Source of the DNA: Vibrio mexicanus
Lineage (GTDB): Bacteria; Pseudomonadota; Gammaproteobacteria; Enterobacterales; Vibrionaceae
Direction: 5' to 3'
DNA: 64,000 bases
Assembly: GCF_001012815.1 (NCBI RefSeq)
Contig: NZ_JYJP01000029.1
Span: 1-64,000, forward strand
Shown here: positions 18,975 to 28,597 of the stretch, piece by piece
How the letters are laid out: the number at the start of each line of letters is the position of its first letter
How positions within the stretch are numbered: position 1 is the stretch's first letter
Translations under genes and position numbers: made by a program
The notes under the pieces: model-generated
Told to the model about the DNA's origin: nothing
Database searches by the model: none
Seen by the model: only the letters and a program-made list of their open reading frames with translations

Positions 18975-19000
18975 AAAAAGGGGCGATACGCCCCTTTTTT
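18975..19000. terminator. bidirectional terminator between phospholipase D and LysR genes
   Basis: AAAAA-GGGGCG-ATA-CGCCCC-TTTTTT: a 6-bp GC stem flanked by A and T tracts on both sides, between convergent genes. Confidence 0.88.
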
Positions 19001-19913
19001 ATGATTGAGATTGAATCGATTTGAAATGTTTGATGTAAGAATCCACCGCTTTAATGATGGACTTTTTGATCTGTAGGATAGGTTTTGAGTGCGTGTTCCA
19101 AAGGCCAAATGAAAACTTCATTCCATTTTTCAATTCAGCAAGCTTAAGGGGTTCCAGGTTATCTGTAACGTACTGAGATTCCGACAGTACTTTAGGTAGC
19201 CACGCCCAACCCAAATCGCTTTGAATAAGCTTGATCGCCAGTGCAAGTTGGTCGACTTCTTCGTTGTCGGCAGAGACAATAATTTTATCCTTAAGGCCAT
19301 CATTCACAAACGCTCGCAATACAAATTGTCTTGTCGTGCGGAGTGCTGATAACACTTCATCTTTTGGTAATTTAGATAGCTCCCCGCCTTTTTTTACGAA
19401 GGGCAGGAATTCGACATGACCGATAAGCGTCGAGTCTTTGCCATACATACCTTTACTGTTGTCGATGTTGACGAGCCCAAAGTGGATGTCACCATTGTTA
19501 ATTCCTTCTTCCACTTCTTCTTTAGTTTTCACCAAGAAGTTAACGCGCATGTTGGGGAAGTCTTCAGCAAGCTGCTCGCGTATTGTTGAAAGCACGCCAT
19601 GCGGGACAACGCTCGAATAGGCAAAGTTGATACGCTCTAACCCTCCGTAGGAAAGACTCAGTGCAATCTTGTCGAAAATCTTGGACTGATCAATCGTTGA
19701 TTTGGCGTAGTGATAAAGAAGTTGTCCTTCTTCGGTGGGTTCCACTTTGCGGCCAATTCGTTCAAAAAGTTCAACGGCAAGAATGTCTTCCAAATTGGCG
19801 ATAACTTGTCCTGTAGTGGTGCGGTGTTTGTTGAGTCTAGCAGCTGCCTTACTGAATGAGCGCTCTTCATAAACCGTCACAAAGGCCAAGAGTTGTTCAA
19901 TGCTAAAATTCAT
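18999..19913 (-). CDS. LysR-family transcriptional regulator
   Basis: A 304-residue regulator when started at MNFSIEQLLAFVTVYEERS (19913, AGGGAG site ten bases before); a longer frame opens at 19964. N-terminal winged HTH (SFSKAAARLNKHRTTTGQ, about 19-36) is followed by a type-2 periplasmic-binding effector domain. It converges on the phospholipase D gene and diverges from an outer-membrane protein gene (20166), so the 252-bp divergent region is the likely target. The effector is unknown. Confidence 0.9.
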   Translation of the reverse strand: MNFSIEQLLAFVTVYEERSFSKAAARLNKHRTTTGQVIANLEDILAVELFERIGRKVEPTEEGQLLYHYAKSTIDQSKIFDKIALSLSYGGLERINFAYSSVVPHGVLSTIREQLAEDFPNMRVNFLVKTKEEVEEGINNGDIHFGLVNIDNSKGMYGKDSTLIGHVEFLPFVKKGGELSKLPKDEVLSALRTTRQFVLRAFVNDGLKDKIIVSADNEEVDQLALAIKLIQSDLGWAWLPKVLSESQYVTDNLEPLKLAELKNGMKFSFGLWNTHSKPILQIKKSIIKAVDSYIKHFKSIQSQS

Positions 19914-20037
19914 TGATCTGGAACTCCCTAAATGTAACAAAAAATTATGTACTAAACGTATCACTGAAACAGGAGGTTGCCATCATTTTACTTAAGAGTT
20001 GTGACGTCATATCGGCTAATCAGATCGTTTTTGGAAG

Positions 20038-20053
20038 GGTGACGTCCTTCACA
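20038..20053. promoter_or_regulatory. possible CRP site (GGTGA-N6-TCACA)
   Basis: GGTGA-CGTCCT-TCACA matches the TGTGA-N6-TCACA consensus at nine of ten arm positions. It is placed between the divergent LysR and outer-membrane protein genes, about 113 bases before the latter. A TGACGTCA palindrome lies nearby at about 20002-20009. Assigned by eye only. Confidence 0.35.
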
Positions 20054-20165
20054 AGAGAGTTAGTGATTCGATAAATATGAATAAAAATATCAGCAGTACG
20101 GAGACAAGGTAGAAATGGTTTCTACCAACAGAGGGAGATAAAAATGTATTGCATAGGTATTAATA

Positions 20166-20908
20166 ATGAAAAAACTCACCGCACTCACACTCGCTTTGAC
20201 GACTCTGGCATGACAAACTTCGCGATGGCCGAGGAATCGACGCCTAACCCTTCTGATTTAACCGAGACGAGCACGTCAGCTTTCTTTGGTCTAAATAACC
20301 AAGGGGCGCTCAAAGGATCGATTTCTGGTGACTTCGATTTTGACAATGGCCAAACGGGAATGCTTACAGTTGAAGGCACCATGACAAAAGAAGGGAAGTA
20401 TTCCGATAGTCGCTTACAATACTTCCACGTATTCACCACTCAAAATCAAACCGTACCGCGCGCCGCTGTTTCTCTTGATGTGATTGATAATGCGATGTTC
20501 ACGTCTGCTTCATTGGGCGGTGTGTTAGCAGTAAATGCAGGTGTTGAAGGCCTTCAGTTATTTCCACGCCTAGGTGTGTTAGCGGGGGAATACTCAGATA
20601 CTTCAGTTGCGGCATTTAATGCAAATGACAAAGAAGCTGTGGGTGGCTCAGCAGCATTTTATATGATGTATCAATTAGGCGACGATGGCACTTACATCGG
20701 TGCATGGCCGGAATACAACTACTTAGATGGTGATATCGAGACTTCACTTTTGAAAGCCACTTTGATGATCGCAACACCATTCGCTGCCGATAAAACACGT
20801 TGGGGTCAATTGCGCGTTGATAATACTTCAGGCTACATGAAGAACGATGTACAGAGCATTAATATCGACGACACAGTAGTGTGGGCGAACTACAAGTTTT
20901 ACTTCTAA
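20166..20908 (+). CDS. exported outer-membrane beta-barrel protein of unknown function, frame broken in the signal peptide
   Basis: The true start appears to be 20166: MKKLTALTLALTTLA is a textbook signal peptide that hits a stop at 20211. Adding one A at 20210 gives LAMTNFAMA and joins the long downstream frame (EESTPNPSDLTETSTSAFFG onward) to give 247 aa. The mature part is beta-rich with alternating hydrophobic residues and ends VVWANYKFYF, an aromatic terminal residue typical of outer-membrane barrels. It diverges from the LysR gene, which may control it. I do not recognise the family. Confidence 0.68.
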
Positions 20909-21014
20909 TTCCTGTTAAAAGTCTAAAAGTCCACCTAAACAGGATAAGTGAAAAGAAGACCTCGCCGATGATTCACCGCTAAGTATGAGTTGGTCTGGTT
21001 TTTCCTTTCGCTTC

Positions 21015-21041
21015 AAAGCCGCAGTTAACCCTGCGGCTTTT
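21015..21041 (+). terminator. terminator after the outer-membrane protein gene
   Basis: AAAGCCGCAG pairs perfectly with CTGCGGCTTT around a six-base loop, followed by T. It lies in the 306-bp gap 20909-21214, which otherwise holds no gene that I can support; the promoter of the AraC gene should be in its right part. Confidence 0.8.
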
Positions 21042-21214
21042 CTACGTTTTGCGTCATGACCTATTGCCGTATTGGAAGGGTAGAATTTATGTGAATTGCA
21101 CCATGAGAAGTTTGGGTTTCAATGGTGACGGTAGGTGAGTAAAATACTCGGCATTAGAAGTGTCCTTATTATTGTGTAATGGGACGTTATCGTCTATGGA
21201 GCGTAGGTTGAGTA

Positions 21215-22096
21215 ATGAAACAGTCGGATAGCTATGCCCTAAATCGAATTGAAGCCGTTATCTCCTATATCGACAATAACCTTGAACAACCTCTTTCTCT
21301 TCACGATCTCGCGTCGATGAGCTGTTGGTCTCGATGGCAACTGCAACGCGTATTTCAAAACTTCACTGGGGTGAGTGTTGCTCAATACGTCCGCGAGCAA
21401 AAGCTATCACGCGCTGCAGAACATGTGCTTTGCGGTCAAACCAAAATGGTGGAGATTGCCTATCAATTTGGTTTTGGTTCTGAAGTTGCGTTTAGCCGTG
21501 CATTTAGTGCCTATTTTGGCTTAAGCCCGAAAAAGTACCAAAAGCGAGGGACTCGTGATGGTATTAAGGCACCCTGTATTCGCCCAGCATACGCAAACTA
21601 TATTGATTCTGATTCTGTAAAAGGCTTCTTTCAGGTAAGAATTGAGCATGCCGCTAGCTTTTCTGTATTCGGTGTAAATCGAAAGGTGATGGGCGTGATG
21701 GCAGCAAATCCGGATTATGCGCAGTCCGTACCAAAGGCCTGGCAATCTTATAAGCAGGCTATTGGCGACAAAACAAAAGATATCCAAACTTGGATTGGTG
21801 TTATCGATATAGAACCTAGTGGAAGCGACACCTTAGGGGAGTTGAACTATTTAGCAGGCAGTGAGCTTGTCCATTCTGACTTAGAATGTGTTGAAGTGCC
21901 TGAAAATGATTTTGCCGTCTTGCCTTATTCAGGAGAAATACAGCACTTTGCACAGGCGGTAGCGTGGTTGGTTATACATTGGTTGCCATCTTCGGGCTAC
22001 ATTGCTGTTGACGGGCCCGAACTTGAAATTTATCGAGGCGAGAGTGATAGCAAAGAGTTTGTAGCAGAGTATTGGTTGCCGATCCGCAAAGCTTAA
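21215..22096 (+). CDS. AraC-family regulator with N-terminal HTH and C-terminal GyrI-like effector domain
   Basis: A 293-residue protein. The DNA-binding double HTH is N-terminal (about 10-110: LSLHDLASMSCWSRWQLQRV and VEIAYQFGFGSEVAFSRAF), and residues about 135-293 resemble the GyrI/AraC_E_bind small-molecule domain. This Rob-like order differs from the usual siderophore-sensing AraC regulators. It lies 184 bases upstream of a TonB-dependent receptor and codirectional, so it may regulate iron uptake, but multidrug-type effectors are also typical of this architecture. Confidence 0.87.
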   Translation: MKQSDSYALNRIEAVISYIDNNLEQPLSLHDLASMSCWSRWQLQRVFQNFTGVSVAQYVREQKLSRAAEHVLCGQTKMVEIAYQFGFGSEVAFSRAFSAYFGLSPKKYQKRGTRDGIKAPCIRPAYANYIDSDSVKGFFQVRIEHAASFSVFGVNRKVMGVMAANPDYAQSVPKAWQSYKQAIGDKTKDIQTWIGVIDIEPSGSDTLGELNYLAGSELVHSDLECVEVPENDFAVLPYSGEIQHFAQAVAWLVIHWLPSSGYIAVDGPELEIYRGESDSKEFVAEYWLPIRKA

Positions 22097-22227
22097 TTTT
22101 TGATCCTTCCTGACGCGTTGATCCGTGTTACGTCAATCTAAACTCGCCTGTTACTGACAAAAAACTCACATCAGACTGTAAACATGCACCAAATTGTTAT
22201 GTTTTTTCAAATTTAGTCAATACAATT

Positions 22228-22246
22228 GCAAACGATAATAATTCGC
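22228..22246 (+). promoter_or_regulatory. Fur box upstream of the TonB-dependent receptor
   Basis: The 19-mer GCAAACGATAATAATTCGC matches the classical GATAATGATAATCATTATC Fur consensus at 13 of 19 positions. It is embedded in a TTGC/GCAA dyad 34 bases before the receptor ATG. This indicates iron-repressed transcription. Confidence 0.7.
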
Positions 22247-22280
22247 AATTATATTTCTAAATTAGAAAAAGCAGGGACTG

Positions 22281-24434
22281 ATGAAAATCAACACATTTTG
22301 CAAGACGCCTCTAAGCGCGGCCATTGCTGCCGCAATGATGGTCTCGTCATTTGCTCACGCTCAAGCTACAGAATCAAACAACTCAGAGATTGAAACGATT
22401 TCGGTACTAGGCCAAACCTACCGAAATACGGCAACCAAAACTTCTCTAGAGCCTGAAGAAACTCCGCAAGCCATTACAATTATCGATAGCGAAACACTAG
22501 AGAATCGTGGTGTTAAGTCATTAAACCAAGCGCTACGATACGCGCCGGGTGTCGTAACAGAGCAGAAGGGTGGCTCGGTTACCATGTACGACACTTTCAA
22601 CATCCGCGGTTTTGACGTACAGCAGAGCTACTACGACGGTTTAGCACTTCAGTTCCTAAATGGTTGGAACCTTCAACCACAGATTGATCCCATTGCCATT
22701 CAGCAAGTAGAGATCTTCAAAGGGCCAACATCGGTACTTTACGGTGCAATGCCACCAGGTGGCATGGTCAACATGATCGCGAAAACACCGCAGAAAGAGT
22801 CGAGCACAGAAGTGATCGCCGCTAGCGGTTCGCGTAACCTTGTTGAGTTTTCAATTGATTCAACCGGTCAAATCGGTGATGGTCCATTTAGTTATCGTAT
22901 CATCGGCCTTGCACGCCAGCGTGACGGTCAAGTCGACCACACGAAAGAAGAGCGATACGTATTTGCGCCATCACTGAACTGGCAGGTATCAGACCGCACG
23001 TTGATCAACTTCAACATGTATTACCAGAATGATCCAGAGATGGGCATTAACTCAGCAATGCCATCATCAGGATCACTGACGGACAATCCGAACGGGACTA
23101 CGACGCCAAATACGTTTGTTGGTGATAAGAACTGGAGTACGTTCGAACGTGAATTCTTGATGCTCGGTTATAAGATTGACCACCAAATCGCGAGCGACTG
23201 GAACTTCCTACAGAACTTCCGTTATACCGACGCTGAACTCTACCAAGAGAATACTTACCACAGCGATTATTACGGCCACTGGGACCCAACAACGGGTAAT
23301 CTAGACCGTAATATTTACAGCACAGATGAAGAGTCAAAAGGATACACAATTGATAACCAACTTTCAGGTTACATTGTCACAGGTGAAGTTGAACATAACC
23401 TATTGCTAGGTTTGGATTACCAACACCTTAAGGGCTCGTCGGTTTATGCGGAATACGGCAGTACAAGTCAGTTTGGGGATTTCAATATCTTTAATCCAAA
23501 CAATGACCTAATCAACCGTGATTCGCTAACAAAAGCATTTGAAGTACGTGATGATATTAAGCTTCGCCAACTAGGTGTCTATCTGCAAGACCAAATTCGC
23601 TATGACCGTTTAGTTGTGATTGCTGGTGGTCGCTACGATACCTATAAAACTAGCAGCGATTACGCGGGCTCATACACCGAAGCAGACGACAGTTCATTCT
23701 CTTACCGTGTTGGTGCATTGTATGAATTGGACAACGGCATTTCGCCATTTGCCAACTACGCAACTAGCTTCCAACCTGTATCGGGGACTTCTTCATTCGG
23801 TGAAGCGTATGAGCCAGAAACAGGTGAGCAAATCGAAGTGGGTGTGAAGTATCAGTCTTCGGACTACAGCAAAACGGCATCGGCGTCGCTATTTAGAATC
23901 GAGAAAAATGATGTATTGGTGACCGACCCAAGTTCAGCTGACTTCCAAGATCAACTTCAGGTAGGTCAAATCCGCTCGCAAGGTATAGAACTTGAAGGGA
24001 TGATTCAGCTAACTTCTGAGTTTGATGTGGCAGCTAACTATACATACACCGATATGGAAATCACCAAAGACAGTGCGAACGGGCTGCAAGGAACAACACC
24101 AATCTATGTTCCAGAACATGCAGCAAATCTTTGGTCTAACTACCGTTGGTTTGAAGGTCCGTTGTCGGGTACACGCCTAAGTGGTGGTGTTCGCTACACA
24201 GGCGAAATGCAAATGGATGCAACCAACACCCAAGGTAAGGTTCCGGCTTACACAGTTGTCGACCTATCTGTTGGATATGAGTTGGGTTACATGAGTGAAT
24301 CCCTATCTGGAATGACAGTGAACTTGCTCGCTAACAACCTATTTGGGGAGGAATACTTCACTTGTTACGACCAAACCAACTGCTGGTACGGTGAAGAACG
24401 AACTATTGAGTTGAACTTCAAAACAAGCTTCTAA
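22281..24434 (+). CDS. TonB-dependent siderophore receptor
   Basis: A 717-residue outer-membrane receptor. Signal peptide about 1-28 (FAHAQA), TonB box ETISVLG just after, plug domain (about 45-165, with SLNQALRYAPGVVTEQ, FNIRGFDVQ and IEIFKGPTSVLYG-type motif VEIFKGPTSVLYG), and a 22-stranded barrel ending LNFKTSF. Closest in style to ferrichrome or ferrioxamine receptors (FhuA/FpvA superfamily); ligand choice cannot be read. Preceded by a Fur box and followed by a terminator, then by genes for the matching inner-membrane transporter. Confidence 0.94.
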   Translation: MKINTFCKTPLSAAIAAAMMVSSFAHAQATESNNSEIETISVLGQTYRNTATKTSLEPEETPQAITIIDSETLENRGVKSLNQALRYAPGVVTEQKGGSVTMYDTFNIRGFDVQQSYYDGLALQFLNGWNLQPQIDPIAIQQVEIFKGPTSVLYGAMPPGGMVNMIAKTPQKESSTEVIAASGSRNLVEFSIDSTGQIGDGPFSYRIIGLARQRDGQVDHTKEERYVFAPSLNWQVSDRTLINFNMYYQNDPEMGINSAMPSSGSLTDNPNGTTTPNTFVGDKNWSTFEREFLMLGYKIDHQIASDWNFLQNFRYTDAELYQENTYHSDYYGHWDPTTGNLDRNIYSTDEESKGYTIDNQLSGYIVTGEVEHNLLLGLDYQHLKGSSVYAEYGSTSQFGDFNIFNPNNDLINRDSLTKAFEVRDDIKLRQLGVYLQDQIRYDRLVVIAGGRYDTYKTSSDYAGSYTEADDSSFSYRVGALYELDNGISPFANYATSFQPVSGTSSFGEAYEPETGEQIEVGVKYQSSDYSKTASASLFRIEKNDVLVTDPSSADFQDQLQVGQIRSQGIELEGMIQLTSEFDVAANYTYTDMEITKDSANGLQGTTPIYVPEHAANLWSNYRWFEGPLSGTRLSGGVRYTGEMQMDATNTQGKVPAYTVVDLSVGYELGYMSESLSGMTVNLLANNLFGEEYFTCYDQTNCWYGEERTIELNFKTSF

Positions 24435-24453
24435 TTTAGGTTTGTTTAATAGG

Positions 24454-24483
24454 AAAGCAGTGTGCAATCAGCACACTGCTTTT
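24454..24483 (+). terminator. terminator between receptor and fhuC-like gene
   Basis: AAAGCAGTGTGC pairs perfectly with GCACACTGCTTT around five bases, then TTT. It implies that the transporter genes are expressed by read-through or from a promoter within 24484-24540. Confidence 0.8.
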
Positions 24484-24540
24484 GTTGGTTAAACCACTGA
24501 ATACTATCAGTACAATCCATTAATTTAGAAAAGAGATGTC

Positions 24541-25308
24541 ATGTATAGACTGAGCGAAGTAGAAGTCATACGCGATGAGCGCACCATACTTTCGATCCCT
24601 AATCTCACTATTTCTTCTGATCAATTTACGGTGATCCTTGGCCACAATGGCTCGGGTAAATCGACATTGGTTAATTTGTTATCGAATCAGTTCTCAGCCG
24701 AGAAAGGACAAGTGACGCTCAACGACAAGCGAGTTGCCGAGTTTTCGTCCAAGCAGCTTGCTCAGCAAGTGGCGTACCTACCGCAGAAACTGCCAGAAGT
24801 GGCTGGCTTAACCGTGAGAGAGCTGGTTCGTTTAGGTCGCTATCCTTGGCGTGGTGTTTTTGGGCGTTGGAACCAACAAGACGCACAAATCATCAATAAA
24901 GCGATGATGATGACGGGTGTTGAGTCTTATGCAGAATCACTTGCAGATCAGCTTTCGGGCGGTGAGCGTCAGCGCGCTTGGGTGTCTATGTTACTTGCGC
25001 AGCAGTCAGATATTTTGATCCTCGATGAGCCGACATCAGCTTTAGACATTCAGCATCAATACCAGCTTATGGCTCTGCTCAAAGATTTAAACGAGCAAAC
25101 CGGCAAGGGCATTATCGTGATTATTCATGACCTTAACTTAGCGTTGAAATATGCCAGCCGTGTTATTGCGCTTAAAGGCGGCAAGGTGTTCTTCGAAGGT
25201 GAAACAGAAAATCTTCATAATGAGAGCCTTCTCTCTGAGCTGTACTCTACGCCTGTAAAACTTATCAACCATCCAACACAAGACTGCAAGGTGGCTGTCG
25301 TATGTTAA
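24541..25308 (+). CDS. fhuC: ferric hydroxamate siderophore ABC transporter ATPase
   Basis: A 255-residue ABC ATPase with Walker A GHNGSGKST (about 35-43), Q-loop YLPQ, signature LSGGERQRAWVSM, Walker B ILILDEPTSALD and switch His in VIIHDLNLAL. FepC/FhuC subfamily: it energises uptake of ferric siderophores across the inner membrane. It overlaps the binding-protein gene by seven bases, and the permease gene follows in the same operon. Confidence 0.92.
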   Translation: MYRLSEVEVIRDERTILSIPNLTISSDQFTVILGHNGSGKSTLVNLLSNQFSAEKGQVTLNDKRVAEFSSKQLAQQVAYLPQKLPEVAGLTVRELVRLGRYPWRGVFGRWNQQDAQIINKAMMMTGVESYAESLADQLSGGERQRAWVSMLLAQQSDILILDEPTSALDIQHQYQLMALLKDLNEQTGKGIIVIIHDLNLALKYASRVIALKGGKVFFEGETENLHNESLLSELYSTPVKLINHPTQDCKVAVVC

Positions 25309-26273
25309 CTCATTCAATTTCAGAACTAAAAATCGCACGCAAAGCATGGGCTCTGGCCTTCGCATCGCTGGTTTTAGCAATGCTAAGTGCTTCTGCTTCT
25401 GCTTTTGCACAGCATCGAGTTATTGATAGCCGAGGTGAGCAAGTGTTAGACGCAGTGCCTCAGCGAGTTGCAGCGTTGAACTGGGATATCGCAGAGCAAG
25501 TGATTGAATTAGCCGTTGAACCGGTGGGTATGCCTGACATCGCAGGTTATGAAGAGTGGGTTGTGAAACCCGCAGTCCCGGAATCAACTCAGGACATCGG
25601 AACTCGTGTGGAGCCTAACTTTGAGCGTTTAGCGCAGTTAGAACCTGACGTAATTATTATTGCCTCTCCGCAGCTTGATCTGCTGCCGCGTTTAGAAAAG
25701 ATTGCTCCAGTGCTTTATTACCATACGTACAGCGATAAACATAATAACTCACAAGCTGCGATCAACAATTTTACCCAGATTGCCCAAGCTCTTGATAAAC
25801 AAGCCCTAGCGCATCAAAAGTTGGATGATATGGAAACCCAATTGGCCGCTATGTCTGCCCAACTCGATAGAGCGTTTCCTAGTGGTAAGCCAAACGTAAA
25901 TGCATTCCGATTTGCCAGTACCACTTCTGTCTATTTGTATGGCGACAATTCAACGACGCAATACGTTCTCGAAAAGCTAGGCTTTAACCCTAAAATTGAA
26001 AAGCCTGCAAGCCAATGGGGTGTCACACAGGTTCGTATCAATGAGCTAAAAAACATTGAAGATGGTATAGGCCTTTACTTCAAACCATTTGATCAAGAAG
26101 CTAAGTTATCACGCTCTGTGTTATGGCAAGCTCTGCCATTCGTCCGCTATGGCAAGGTCAACAGTGTCGAACCCGTTTGGAACTATGGTGGCGCAATGTC
26201 GCTGCTGTACACCGCTCAAGCTGTGACAGACAGCTTGCTTGAAATCGCTGAGCAGCAAAATTCAACGCTATGA
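25302..26273 (+). CDS. fhuD: ferric siderophore periplasmic binding protein
   Basis: A 323-residue exported protein (signal peptide about 1-36, SASASAFA). Class III binding protein fold with two lobes joined by a long helix: HRVIDSRGEQVLDAVPQRVAALN at the start, LAQLEPDVIIIASPQ in the first lobe. It delivers the siderophore from the receptor to the FhuB-like permease. Translationally coupled to its neighbours (7-base and 4-base overlaps). Confidence 0.91.
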   Translation: MLTHSISELKIARKAWALAFASLVLAMLSASASAFAQHRVIDSRGEQVLDAVPQRVAALNWDIAEQVIELAVEPVGMPDIAGYEEWVVKPAVPESTQDIGTRVEPNFERLAQLEPDVIIIASPQLDLLPRLEKIAPVLYYHTYSDKHNNSQAAINNFTQIAQALDKQALAHQKLDDMETQLAAMSAQLDRAFPSGKPNVNAFRFASTTSVYLYGDNSTTQYVLEKLGFNPKIEKPASQWGVTQVRINELKNIEDGIGLYFKPFDQEAKLSRSVLWQALPFVRYGKVNSVEPVWNYGGAMSLLYTAQAVTDSLLEIAEQQNSTL

Positions 26274-28309
26274 GCATTGCAAGTAATACGTTAGCTGAGG
26301 CCGATTTTAGAAAGGCTAGCTCTTCAATTATCGTGGCAGCACTGGCACTCGTTTGCGTCTTTGTCGCTGTATTGAGTGTGAATAGTGATCTACCTTTAGG
26401 CGCGCAGCTGGATTTGGTTGGCTCGTTGTCTTTTAGCTTCGATGACGACAGTAACTTCGAAGAAATACTGTTTACCCAATCAACCTTGCCTCGAGCGGTT
26501 ATGGCGGTGTTGGTTGGTTCCATACTTGGGCTTGTAGGCAGTGTTCTACAGCAACTGACGCAAAACCATTTAGTTAGCCCTTTAACAATAGGCACATCCG
26601 CTGGCGCATGGCTAGCGATGGTGGTTGGCAGCGTAAGTTTTCCAATGGTCATGGCTGAGTACTCTGCAGCGGTAGCGATGGCGGGTTCCTTATTTACCTT
26701 CGGCTTGGTCGTTTTGATTGTTGGCTTAAGTAATTTATCCGGACTGTCTGTCGTACTTGCGGGTATGGCGGTCAATATCTTAATGGGAGCGATTGCGACA
26801 GCCATCACCTTGCTTAATGATCAGTATGCAAAGAATCTGTTTATTTGGGGAGCAGGGGATCTGGCGCAAAATGGTTGGGAGAATTTGCTGTGGCTAGTTC
26901 CCAAACTTCTACCTGCAATACTGATAGTTGTTTTTGCACCTCGCGTATTGGCATTGTTAAGACTCGGCCAGAGTGGTGCTCAATCTCGTGGGCTGAGTAT
27001 CGTGCCTGCGTTTTTCTGCATTCTGCTGCTATCGCTTTGGCTTGTGTCTGCCTCAATCAGTACAGTGGGTGTGATTAGTTTTATAGGGCTTCTGTCTCCC
27101 AATATTGCAAGAGCTTTAGGGGCAAGAACGCCTCGTTACGAGCTATTGATGAGTGCATTGTTAGGCGCGTTACTATTGCTGGTTACAGATTGGGTTGCGA
27201 TCGAAATGAGTTACTACTCATACGACTTCATTCCAAGCGGTACAACTGCGGCTTTAATCGGCGCACCTGCGCTCATCTTCTTTACTCGCAGAAAACTCAA
27301 GGCTCAGGATCAAATCTCTATTTCGTTACCCAAGAGTCATATTGCTTTGACTCGCGGCGTGTATCTAAAACTAATAGGCTGTTTCGCAACCGTGGTTTTG
27401 TTGAGCATATTTGTCACTCAAACCGGGCTTGAGGGTGAGGCCAGCTATGCGGTGAGAGTGCCAGATACCTTTACTTTTGAACTTATGTGGCCGAGGTTAC
27501 TGACGGCAGTGTTTGTTGGCTCAGGTTTATCGGTCGCGGGGGTATTGCTCCAACGTCTGATCTATAACCCGTTAGCGAGCCCAGATATTTTAGGCTTATC
27601 TTCAGGGGCGACGTTTGTTCTGGTTGCAGCAAGTATTTTTGTGGGAGTGAACATCTTTGATTCTGCGCCGTTACTAGCGTTCATGGGAAGCATGTCGGTG
27701 TTGGTATTACTGCTAATCTTAGGTCGAAAAAACCACTATGCGCCCTCAATGCTTATCCTAACAGGTATTGCACTGACCGCATTGATCGACAGCTTAGTTC
27801 AGTTCGCTCTATCTAGAGCAAACGAAGATAGCTACGCGATTTTGACTTGGCTGTCTGGCTCGACATACCGCGTCACGCCTAGTATGGCGTTGACCTTAGG
27901 TTTATCGATTTTTGTGCTGGCCAGTTTAGCCTTAGTGACTCATCGTTGGTTAACCCTACTTTCTGCGGGCAGAGCATTTGCGCAGGCGAGGGGGCTCAAT
28001 GTTCCTTTGGTTTTTGCTGCACTTTTCGTGTTAGTCGCACTGATTTGTGCGATTACAACGGCTGTCATGGGGCCAGTTGGCTTTCTTGGGATGTTAGCGC
28101 CTCACATGGCTGTGATGCTCGGTGCGCGTAAAGTAAAAGAGCAAATTGTTGTTGCTATGCTTGCTGGGTCGACCTTACTGGTGCTTGCGAACTGGTTAGG
28201 TCAAACCATTCGTTATCCAGCAGAAATCGCCGCTGGCACCATAGTCTCTGTATTAGGTGGCGGTTACTTCTTACTGCTACTGTTTAAAGCACGAATGTCA
28301 GGGCAATGA
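26270..28309 (+). CDS. fhuB: ferric siderophore ABC transporter permease, duplicated FhuB type
   Basis: A 679-residue fused permease: two BtuC/FecCD-like halves (about 1-345 and 360-679), each with about ten helices and the family motif seen as GLLSPNIARALGARTPR and GMLAPHMAVMLGARKVK that contacts the ATPase. The double length is diagnostic of FhuB rather than FepD/FepG pairs. ATGA overlap with fhuD. It completes a Fur-controlled hydroxamate-type uptake system. Confidence 0.94.
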   Translation: MSIASNTLAEADFRKASSSIIVAALALVCVFVAVLSVNSDLPLGAQLDLVGSLSFSFDDDSNFEEILFTQSTLPRAVMAVLVGSILGLVGSVLQQLTQNHLVSPLTIGTSAGAWLAMVVGSVSFPMVMAEYSAAVAMAGSLFTFGLVVLIVGLSNLSGLSVVLAGMAVNILMGAIATAITLLNDQYAKNLFIWGAGDLAQNGWENLLWLVPKLLPAILIVVFAPRVLALLRLGQSGAQSRGLSIVPAFFCILLLSLWLVSASISTVGVISFIGLLSPNIARALGARTPRYELLMSALLGALLLLVTDWVAIEMSYYSYDFIPSGTTAALIGAPALIFFTRRKLKAQDQISISLPKSHIALTRGVYLKLIGCFATVVLLSIFVTQTGLEGEASYAVRVPDTFTFELMWPRLLTAVFVGSGLSVAGVLLQRLIYNPLASPDILGLSSGATFVLVAASIFVGVNIFDSAPLLAFMGSMSVLVLLLILGRKNHYAPSMLILTGIALTALIDSLVQFALSRANEDSYAILTWLSGSTYRVTPSMALTLGLSIFVLASLALVTHRWLTLLSAGRAFAQARGLNVPLVFAALFVLVALICAITTAVMGPVGFLGMLAPHMAVMLGARKVKEQIVVAMLAGSTLLVLANWLGQTIRYPAEIAAGTIVSVLGGGYFLLLLFKARMSGQ

Positions 28310-28328
28310 TAGCCCTAACATGGCACCC

Positions 28329-28357
28329 TCTGCACTGTTGTATTACAGCAGTGCAGA
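28329..28357. terminator. hairpin between fhuB and a convergent small gene
   Basis: TCTGCACTG pairs with CAGTGCAGA around 11 bases, 20 bases after the fhuB stop and overlapping the 3' end of the minus-strand gene at 28343. There is no T tract on either side, so termination is uncertain. Confidence 0.35.
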
Positions 28358-28597
28358 CACTTCTAACAAGTAATTCACTTGGTGAGTCAGGTTTGGATAC
28401 TCACTCACTAAGATCTTAAATCGATCATCAATGCTGCCTTCACCTTTTACTGAAGTGAAGGTCTTCACAGCTTCTACTGGAGCATCGAGTAATGACGTTT
28501 TGATAACGTTCAAATCAATGTGATTCACTTTCTCTACTTTAGAAAGTGCATCCATGATGCTTGTAATGTTTAGGTTGGTAGATTCGACATTGTTCAT
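28343..28597 (-). CDS. small hypothetical protein, 84 residues
   Basis: MNNVESTNLNITSIMDALSK at the start and a C terminus YLLEVSALL. Predicted soluble and helical, with no Cys, signal peptide or membrane segment. I do not recognise it. It is convergent to the fhuB gene and divergent from the ABC exporter genes, in an iron-uptake setting. The ribosome site is weak. It could be a false frame, but coding-like composition and the lack of any competing gene support it. Confidence 0.45.
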   Translation of the reverse strand: MNNVESTNLNITSIMDALSKVEKVNHIDLNVIKTSLLDAPVEAVKTFTSVKGEGSIDDRFKILVSEYPNLTHQVNYLLEVSALL

